Source of the DNA: Ktedonobacteria bacterium | GTDB lineage: Bacteria > Chloroflexota > Ktedonobacteria > Ktedonobacterales > JACDGC01 | Length of the DNA: 56,141 nt | Assembly: GCA_027459705.1 (NCBI GenBank) | Contig: DAIDHM010000140.1 | Location: 1-56,141, forward strand | Reading direction: 5' to 3' | Shown here: in pieces, positions 50,472-56,141 of the stretch | How the letters are laid out: each line of letters begins with the position of its first letter | How positions within the stretch are numbered: the stretch's first letter is position 1 | Position numbers and translations under genes: made by a program | Notes under the pieces: model-generated | Seen by the model: only the letters and a program-made list of their open reading frames with translations | Database searches by the model: none | Told to the model about the DNA's origin: nothing

Positions 50472-51566
50472 TTATGGACCTCCCACCGCCGGTGTCGTCT
50501 GAATGCTGTCGCCTGTCGTTTGTTGCCACAACTCCTGGCCATTGGAGGCATTAATAGCATAGAGATTGTGGTCGTTTGAACCCACAAAGATGACATTATT
50601 GAAGATCGCAGCCGAAGCGCTGATGCCCGTTCGAGCTTTGAAGCGCCAGACGCGCTTCCCAGTTTGACTATCAAGGGCATAGAGCGATCCACTGTAGGTT
50701 CCGACTAATACCAGGTTGCCATCCACAACGGGGGCTGAACCCAACGCGGCATCATCCAGTTTGAACTGCCACAGCAAGGTCCCGGTCTCGGCAAACAGCG
50801 CATAGACCGTATGGTCATCCCCAGCTATGTAAACTATCCCATTCGCGATGGTAGGGGTTGCTTCAATGGGTCCACGGGTTTTATAACTCCAGACGACGCT
50901 ACCGTGTACGGGCTCGAGCGCGGTCACCGTGCCATCGGCAGTCGCCCGATAGATGAAATGCCCATCAAAGGCCGGTGCAGCCAGGATGGCGTGTATGCTG
51001 AAAGTCTGCCAGACTATCTTGCCGGTCACCGCATCGAGCGCATAGAGCGTACCGCTATGCGTGCCGACATAAATAGTACCTGGCGACGCCGCCGCCCCAC
51101 CATAAATCGCACCATCCAAATGCGTCATCCAGCGAAGTTTACCAGTTTTTTCGTCGAATGCGAAAAAATCACCACTATCGGTACCCGCATAGACGATATC
51201 GTTGACGACAATCGGCGAGGCATCAGCCGGGCTGGTCGTATTATAGCTCCAGATGAGGATGCCTGTCGCAGCTTCCAACGCGTAGATGCGACCATTGAGC
51301 GACCCAAATATCACCATACCATCCGTCACAGTGGGCGAGGTATAGATCGCGCCGCCAGTCTGATACGTCCAGCGAATCGCACCGGTCGTGGCGTCCAGCG
51401 CGTAGGCGGATCCATCAGTGGAAGTGGTGTACACTGTAGCGCCGGTTGAACTGGCGACCACGGAATGCACCGGGGGAGGTGAACCGCAGGCGCTCATCAA
51501 CCATCCGAGTAGCAACATACCAACCGTGCAAACCAGTCTACTAGCACGTAAAGGTTGGGATCGCAT
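50472..51566 (-). CDS. PQQ/BamB-like beta-propeller lipoprotein
   Basis: A protein of 364 residues from the ATG at 51566 (AAGGA nine bases upstream). The signal peptide ends in a lipobox LMSAC. The rest is a regular eight-bladed propeller with repeats such as YALDATTGAIRW, YALEAATGILIW, FAFDEKTGKLRW, YALDSQTGKRVW. This is the PQQ-binding-like or BamB type. Quinoprotein dehydrogenase active-site residues are not apparent, so a scaffold role is more likely. It is related to the larger propeller protein at 4381. Confidence 0.85.
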   Translation of the reverse strand: MRSQPLRASRLVCTVGMLLLGWLMSACGSPPPVHSVVASSTGATVYTTSTDGSAYALDATTGAIRWTYQTGGAIYTSPTVTDGMVIFGSLNGRIYALEAATGILIWSYNTTSPADASPIVVNDIVYAGTDSGDFFAFDEKTGKLRWMTHLDGAIYGGAAASPGTIYVGTHSGTLYALDAVTGKIVWQTFSIHAILAAPAFDGHFIYRATADGTVTALEPVHGSVVWSYKTRGPIEATPTIANGIVYIAGDDHTVYALFAETGTLLWQFKLDDAALGSAPVVDGNLVLVGTYSGSLYALDSQTGKRVWRFKARTGISASAAIFNNVIFVGSNDHNLYAINASNGQELWQQTTGDSIQTTPAVGGP

Positions 51567-51707
51567 TGTGCCATATCCTTCTTTCAGTGCTGCTGGAAAC
51601 ATCCTGTCCAAGAATACCCATCATATGGAAAACATCATTGTTAGTCCCTTTACAGTATAGCAAACGTCGAATAGGGCAATCCAGTCACAATTCCTAAAAC
51701 AGGCACA

Positions 51708-52940
51708 TTAGCCTGGTAGCTCTTCCACGCCCGGTCCAGCGGCTGGAGTAACGACGTGCATGACTGGAGTAAGGCCGGTACGAAGTGGATATTCAATTCG
51801 CAAGCGTTCCATGAGCGGTTCAAGCGCCGCATTATGCGCCACAATCAATGCGCTACCCCCGAAGCCCGCACCGACCAAACGTGCCCCCAATACGCCAGGT
51901 ACGCTGGTGGCGATGGCCACCACGGCGTCCAACTCTGGGCAACTGACGGCATAATCATCGCGCAGACTGGCATGTGACTCCAGGATATATCCGCCAAACG
52001 CGGTGGAATCGCCTCTCTCAAGTGCCGCGACTGCTGCCAGAGTTCGTGCATTCTCGCTGATGACATGCCTGGCACGTTGACGCGCCAGCCCAGGGACCGA
52101 ACCCGCCAGCCGCAGAAAGGTGTGCCAATCAATATCCCGCAATGATCGCACCATTCGCCCGTTCCCCTCCGCCCGCAATGACGCGGCGAATGCGTCACTG
52201 GCGATCCCACATTCAGCGACCCGTTGATTGTAAGCCGAAGTGGTGAGTGAGCGTTCGACCCCGGTCTCACAGATCAGCAAGCCGATCTCAGGTAGTTGAA
52301 GTGGTATGGGGCGATATGTCAGATCGCGGCAATCGATCAGTGTCGCGTGATCACGCTGACCAAGAATCGATGCGGCCTGGTCGAGAATGCCAACGCGCAC
52401 GCCTGAACCACGCGTCTCGGCAGCCTGCCCGATGCGCGCCAGCGCCAGAGGGGCTTCCTCACTGGCGTCAAAGGCAGCCCTGATCCACGTCAACGCCGCA
52501 ACAATCAGCGCCGCCGACGAACTCATACCAGCGCCCAGCGGCACATCTCCGGCGATGGCGGCGCTGAAACCTCCGATCGGCAACCCGTGATCGCGCAGTT
52601 CGCCGACGACTCCGGCGACATATCGCGCCCACAGCGGCGTATCACCAGGTTGGCTGGCGTCTGGCACCTGGTCCAGGGCGAAGGCAGCGATCTCGTCGTG
52701 GTGGACGGAGTAAAGGGTGATTGTCCGATCATCAGGTTGATGACGTTGCCCCACCATGGCCACGACGCGTTCGATGGCCATGGGAAGAACAAACCCCTCG
52801 TTATAGTCGGTATGTTCACCAATCAAGTTGACACGTCCTGGCGCCCAGCCAGCGAGCAGTGCGTCGGTGAGGCACAACGGCCCACGCGCACCGGCATTGG
52901 CAGCCGCGATGGGATGGGGGAGGGATGGAATCATCATCAC
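51708..52940 (-). CDS. galK: Galactokinase
   Basis: A protein of 410 residues. PGRVNLIGEHTDYNEG is the galactokinase signature, PLGAGMSSSAAL is the GHMP ATP loop, and LVGAGFGGSAL closes the fold. The segment GVRVGILDQAASILG supplies the catalytic Asp; the usual Met of xMDQ is Leu here. It phosphorylates galactose at C1 in the Leloir pathway. No galT or galE adjoins. Three ATG codons adjoin at the start. AAGGA lies nine bases before the first. Confidence 0.93.
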   Translation of the reverse strand: MMMIPSLPHPIAAANAGARGPLCLTDALLAGWAPGRVNLIGEHTDYNEGFVLPMAIERVVAMVGQRHQPDDRTITLYSVHHDEIAAFALDQVPDASQPGDTPLWARYVAGVVGELRDHGLPIGGFSAAIAGDVPLGAGMSSSAALIVAALTWIRAAFDASEEAPLALARIGQAAETRGSGVRVGILDQAASILGQRDHATLIDCRDLTYRPIPLQLPEIGLLICETGVERSLTTSAYNQRVAECGIASDAFAASLRAEGNGRMVRSLRDIDWHTFLRLAGSVPGLARQRARHVISENARTLAAVAALERGDSTAFGGYILESHASLRDDYAVSCPELDAVVAIATSVPGVLGARLVGAGFGGSALIVAHNAALEPLMERLRIEYPLRTGLTPVMHVVTPAAGPGVEELPG

Positions 52941-53013
52941 AGATCGTCCTTCTCGTTGCTGTGTGAGGATAAAGCACAGAAGTGCTGGGAGGTAGTGGTG
53001 CCAAGGCGCATCG

Positions 53014-54417
53014 CTATTGAGTCATTGCCGTTCGAACGGCGACGCGAAGCTGGGCGATCTCGTGCCGTATGGCGTCATCATGGCGTAAGGCTTCCACGAC
53101 CTGTTCACAACCATGCATGATCGTCGTATGATCACGCCCCCCCAGTGCCGTACCAATCTGAGCAAGGGAAGCCGGCGTCTCCTCGCGAAGAACGTACATC
53201 GCCACCTGCCGTGGCCACGTCAGAGCGCGATTCCGCCCCTTCCCCGTCAGCCCTTCGACATCGAGATGAAAGTGCTGCGCTACGAGTTCGACCACGACGT
53301 TCGGGTCGATCTCCACTCGATAGGCATCTCCTAAATAGTCGCGGAGTGTGGATGCCGCCAACGAGATCGTTGGTGTGGTTCCAAGACACGTTGCGGTGCT
53401 GATGATGCGGTGTAACGCGCCTTCTAACGTGCGAATATTCATGCCATCTGGTCGCGCGATGTATTCTAGCACATTCGAGGGAATCGTGAACGGTGCTGTG
53501 GCCGCCTTCGCCATCAAGATCGCCAGTCGGTGCGCATAATCGGGAGCATGGATATCCGCCATAAGACCCCACTCGAAGCGCGTACGCAAGCGTTCATGGA
53601 GAATAGGGATCGCGCGCGGCGGCCGATCACTTGTTAGCACGATCTGTTTTCCCGCCATATGGAGTTCATTGAAAATGTGAAAAAACGCTTCTTCCGTACT
53701 TTCACGGCCACTAATGAACTGAATATCATCGACCAGTAATATATCGAGAGCTTGATAAGCGGCACGGAACGCGTCCATAGCGTGCAGTTGAATCGCGCGG
53801 ACCATCTCACCGGCAAAGTGCTCTGCCGTCATAAAGGCAGCACGCAGCCCTTGGTTGATCGCCTGATGCCCAATCGCGACGAGCAGGTGAGTCTTGCCCA
53901 GACCGACATTCCCGTAGAGAAATAACGGATTATAGGATGCACCAGGCGCTGTCACCACTTGCTTGGCGGCGGTGAAGGCCAAGCGGTTAGATTCTACACA
54001 GATAAAGGAATCAAACGTGTAACGTGGGTTGAGGGTAGTGGGGGCCGAAAAATCAGGTCGATTATTTGCTGACAACACTCCAGACGAGGTGCGCTCGAGT
54101 CGACCGGCTGTGCCACCAACCTCGCTGGCCGTCATGAAGCGGATTCCTAATCGTCGTCGTACTAATTCTATGGCAACCTCTTCCAGGACGGGAGCGAAGC
54201 GATGGCGCAGCACATCGCGCGCCGTCGTGGTGGGAGCCGTCACGGTCAACGTACCGTCAGAGAGGCTCACTGCGGTGGTGCCAACAAAGCAGGTCCGGTA
54301 AAGAGCAGGTGACGTACGCGACCGCATGGCACGGCAAAGCCGCCGCCACACTTCACGTTCGTGGGGCATCGAACTCTTACTCTTATACCCCTCGCGGGGT
54401 GGATTTTCGAGCACCAT
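53014..54417 (-). CDS. dnaA: Chromosomal replication initiator DnaA
   Basis: A protein of 467 residues from the ATG at 54417 (AGGAGG only two bases upstream; a GTG follows at once). Domain I is short and variable. The AAA+ core has YTFDSFICVESNRLAFTAA, Walker A GNVGLGKTH (about 169-177) and Walker B ILLVDDIQF. Domain IV ends with the DNA-binding signature LGGRDHTTIMHGCEQV, where the common sequence is GGRDHTTVxHA. It opens the origin. I saw no dnaN nearby and no cluster of DnaA boxes, so oriC may lie elsewhere. A DnaC-like loader gene is 85 bases upstream. Confidence 0.93.
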   Translation of the reverse strand: MVLENPPREGYKSKSSMPHEREVWRRLCRAMRSRTSPALYRTCFVGTTAVSLSDGTLTVTAPTTTARDVLRHRFAPVLEEVAIELVRRRLGIRFMTASEVGGTAGRLERTSSGVLSANNRPDFSAPTTLNPRYTFDSFICVESNRLAFTAAKQVVTAPGASYNPLFLYGNVGLGKTHLLVAIGHQAINQGLRAAFMTAEHFAGEMVRAIQLHAMDAFRAAYQALDILLVDDIQFISGRESTEEAFFHIFNELHMAGKQIVLTSDRPPRAIPILHERLRTRFEWGLMADIHAPDYAHRLAILMAKAATAPFTIPSNVLEYIARPDGMNIRTLEGALHRIISTATCLGTTPTISLAASTLRDYLGDAYRVEIDPNVVVELVAQHFHLDVEGLTGKGRNRALTWPRQVAMYVLREETPASLAQIGTALGGRDHTTIMHGCEQVVEALRHDDAIRHEIAQLRVAVRTAMTQ

Positions 54418-54502
54418 GACCTCCTGCTCCGGTTGGATCCTCACCATCTACAGCCCGATATTTCAACAGCGTCGGACGCAATTCATATGCCTGATTGCTG
54501 GA

Positions 54503-55768
54503 TTACCAACGTGGTGTATCCCACCGTCCCCTGGTCGTGGCATTGCGCGGGCGAAAATCATCGGCGGTGATGGCGACATGGCGCACGAGACGAATATCGC
54601 TCAAGCGCGACCGAATGCGATCATCCATCATCCCTAAGGGTTGATTGGTGGTAATCACGGTTGGTAAGCTGTGCATGTATCGATGATTGATGATCTGGAA
54701 TAGCTTCTCCTGGGCCCACGGTGTGGAGTATTCCGCACCGAGGTCGTCCAGAATGAGCAGACCCGCCTCACGCACTTTCTCGAACAGGGTGTCATAGGTC
54801 GACTCGCTATTGGGAGCAAAAGTCGCGCGCAGATGATCCAACAACTGCGGTACGACCGTAAAAAGGACCAGGTCACCCTGCACGAACCGCGCATTTGCGA
54901 TTGCCGCCGCCAGGTGCGTCTTACCACAACCGCACTTGCCGCTGAACAGCAGCCAGGGCGGGATCATTTCTTCGGCATAGACGCGGGCGACTTCATAAGC
55001 CTCTTGCGTGCCTGGCCAGGCGTGATTGAATGCTTCGAAAGTCATCTCAGAAAACGCCTCAAGCCGCGAGATGCGCCAGAGTTCTTCGCGCCGACGACGC
55101 TCTAACTCGCGCTTCCGACATGCGCAGACGATGGTTTTTCCGAACGATGGGTGCCCCAGCGGGACATCGACGCGCAGGAACCCCGCGCCCCCACAAATCT
55201 GGCAAACCTGCGGCGTTGGCGCTTGCGCCGCTGTAGCAGGAGCATGGTCATTCGACTTGTCGGCGACCAGGGCAGCATCTTCTTGCTGGGCAGTTTCTTT
55301 CACCGCATAGTGCGTCGGCAATTCCAGGATCACTTCAGCGGTTCCCCCGCGCATGGAGGCAACCGGAGGTGGCGCGGTTGTGCCGTGTAGCATTGTAGGG
55401 CGAGGAGTCCGTCGATCGGGAACGAGCGACCCATCTGGCCGTTGATAGAGTCGGCCACTCCGTCGTGGCAACGCTTTATTCGGAGATGGCTGGCCCTGGA
55501 CAGCGCGCGGCATGGGTTGGGCAGGAGGCGTGGGCTGTCGTGTCGACGGTTGGGTGGGCGTCATAACCGTTTGCGTCGGCCGTTGCGTCGGCGTCGCGCC
55601 TGACCGTGTTGCGGTCGACTGTGGCCCTCGTATGATCAAGTCACGCGCTTTCTTCAAGGTATCGGACTCACCTGGCAAAGGCGGCATCGGTGGCGGTTGT
55701 GTTGCCTGGCGTTGCGGTTTCGCGGCACTGCTCTCACCGCGCCCGGGATGTTCGTTGTCCTGTTTCAA
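54503..55768 (-). CDS. DnaC/DnaI-like replicative helicase loader ATPase
   Basis: About 421 residues from the TTG at 55768, which has GGAGG nine bases upstream. It overlaps the DnaD-like gene by 35 bases. The N-terminal 180 residues are Pro/Thr/Gln/Arg-rich and disordered. A zinc finger follows (Cys 189, 192, 215, 217; CQICGGAG...CAC). The AAA+ domain has Walker A GKCGCGKTH (about 277-285), Walker B LLILDDLGAE and sensor TTNQP. It would load DnaB-type helicase, working with DnaA and the DnaD-like protein. The long disordered head is unusual for the family. Confidence 0.9.
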   Translation of the reverse strand: MKQDNEHPGRGESSAAKPQRQATQPPPMPPLPGESDTLKKARDLIIRGPQSTATRSGATPTQRPTQTVMTPTQPSTRQPTPPAQPMPRAVQGQPSPNKALPRRSGRLYQRPDGSLVPDRRTPRPTMLHGTTAPPPVASMRGGTAEVILELPTHYAVKETAQQEDAALVADKSNDHAPATAAQAPTPQVCQICGGAGFLRVDVPLGHPSFGKTIVCACRKRELERRRREELWRISRLEAFSEMTFEAFNHAWPGTQEAYEVARVYAEEMIPPWLLFSGKCGCGKTHLAAAIANARFVQGDLVLFTVVPQLLDHLRATFAPNSESTYDTLFEKVREAGLLILDDLGAEYSTPWAQEKLFQIINHRYMHSLPTVITTNQPLGMMDDRIRSRLSDIRLVRHVAITADDFRPRNATTRGRWDTPRW

Positions 55769-56141
55769 AAGTCCGTCCCTCCTTTCCGTCCTGTTCCCAT
55801 CGTTTGAGTATCGCGCGAATATAGCTCCAACTGCGTTTGTTTTGTTCGACAGCCTCACGAAACGCGGCTTCGATCCACTCAGGTGGATAATGGTCGGCGG
55901 CATCAGTTAATTGCTCCGCTACCAACGGCACAAGCAATCCGATATTCTGCTCATACAGCGTAAAGATCGTTGGCCGTTCCATTGCCACGATGATCGCGGG
56001 CGACCCTGATGTATATCCCTCCAGATCCAACAAGCGTTGGGGCGAAAGATCCCCTTGCAGTAAACGCTCCACGGCGCGGCGATTGCGATCGGTATTGAAA
56101 AAGTACCAGGTCACGATCTCGCCATCCACGCGCACGCGCAC
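55734..56141 (-). CDS. DnaD-like replication protein, 5' end cut by the window
   Basis: The visible 135 C-terminal residues contain the DnaD/DnaB C-terminal domain: IFTLYEQNIGLLVPLVAEQL, YPPEWIEAAFREAVEQNKRSWSYIRAILKRWEQDG. The YxxxIxxxI and the conserved W/RS.YI segment mark the ssDNA- and DnaA-interacting domain of primosomal DnaD. The N-terminal winged-helix part lies beyond the window. It overlaps the loader gene, suggesting coupled synthesis of DnaD and DnaC-like proteins. Confidence 0.9.
   Translation of the reverse strand: MRVRVDGEIVTWYFFNTDRNRRAVERLLQGDLSPQRLLDLEGYTSGSPAIIVAMERPTIFTLYEQNIGLLVPLVAEQLTDAADHYPPEWIEAAFREAVEQNKRSWSYIRAILKRWEQDGKEGRTFETGQRTSRAR

Noticed and set aside
54418-54502. 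oriC beside dnaA
   Set aside because: The dnaA flanks are short and I see no cluster of TTATCCACA-type boxes or an AT-rich unwinding region.
1-56141. CRISPR arrays, rRNA genes, prophage
   Set aside because: I saw no regularly spaced direct repeats, no rRNA-like sequence and no phage structural genes.

Overview
The window looks like chromosomal DNA from a Chloroflexota bacterium, with Ktedonobacteria-like lineages the best guess. The indications are moderately high GC, deazaflavin (F420)-type oxidoreductases, an HtpX–PspAB pair, a DnaD/DnaC-type helicase-loading pair beside dnaA, a b6-type split cytochrome b with a Rieske protein, and many secreted beta-propeller proteins. This placement is inferred from gene content, since no rRNA is present.

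Layout. 1–140 is the right end of an IS200/IS605-type element. 511–3892 (minus) holds two envelope glycosyltransferases. 4381–7755 holds two convergent extracytoplasmic beta-propeller proteins. 8223–13544 (plus) is a respiratory operon: cytochrome b6-type subunit, subunit IV-type subunit, Rieske protein, a cytochrome c fused to a cupredoxin, and a large unrecognised membrane protein. 13689–17637 holds glycogen synthase, an anchored lipid-distal protein with a duplicated domain, and an AzlC/AzlD exporter. 17721–26430 holds lepA, purine nucleoside phosphorylase, a MIP18-type protein, a receiver protein, YtxH, an F420-type LLM oxidoreductase, a LOG-family protein and htpX–pspAB. 26750–29889 holds a Nudix protein, queC, queE and an APH(3')-like kinase. 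30044–34573 holds a possible annealing protein, a small ORF, a TIR protein, and a TetR regulator beside a CrtI-like oxidoreductase, both preceded by the same operator-like site. 34793–38128 (minus) holds a Ddn-like protein, a lipoprotein and a C39-like peptidase.

The most striking part is 38476–42746. A complete tRNA-Sec gene (selC, minus strand, 8+5 bp acceptor/T helix, 6-bp D stem, UCA anticodon) lies about 4 kb from an AhpD/carboxymuconolactone-decarboxylase-like gene. In that gene the second cysteine of the CxxC motif is an in-frame TGA, followed at the right distance by a perfect hairpin with a G-starting loop (candidate bacterial SECIS). Read through, the two apparently separate ORFs form one 187-residue CxxU selenoprotein. 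Between them lie nadK, def, a yggS-type gene and gpsA.

42903–56141 holds a disordered protein ending in a protease-propeptide-like domain, an SDR enzyme, HMG-CoA lyase, two unknown membrane proteins, an RlmI-like methyltransferase, a DUF4388 protein, a PQQ-like propeller lipoprotein, galactokinase, and then (minus) dnaA, a DnaC-like loader and a DnaD-like protein cut by the window edge.

Regulatory signals are unusually readable. Several near-consensus sigma70-type promoters, extended -10 elements and long terminator-like hairpins can be placed. One minus-strand gene (start 36954) has a 15-bp hairpin inserted between its Shine-Dalgarno sequence and its ATG.
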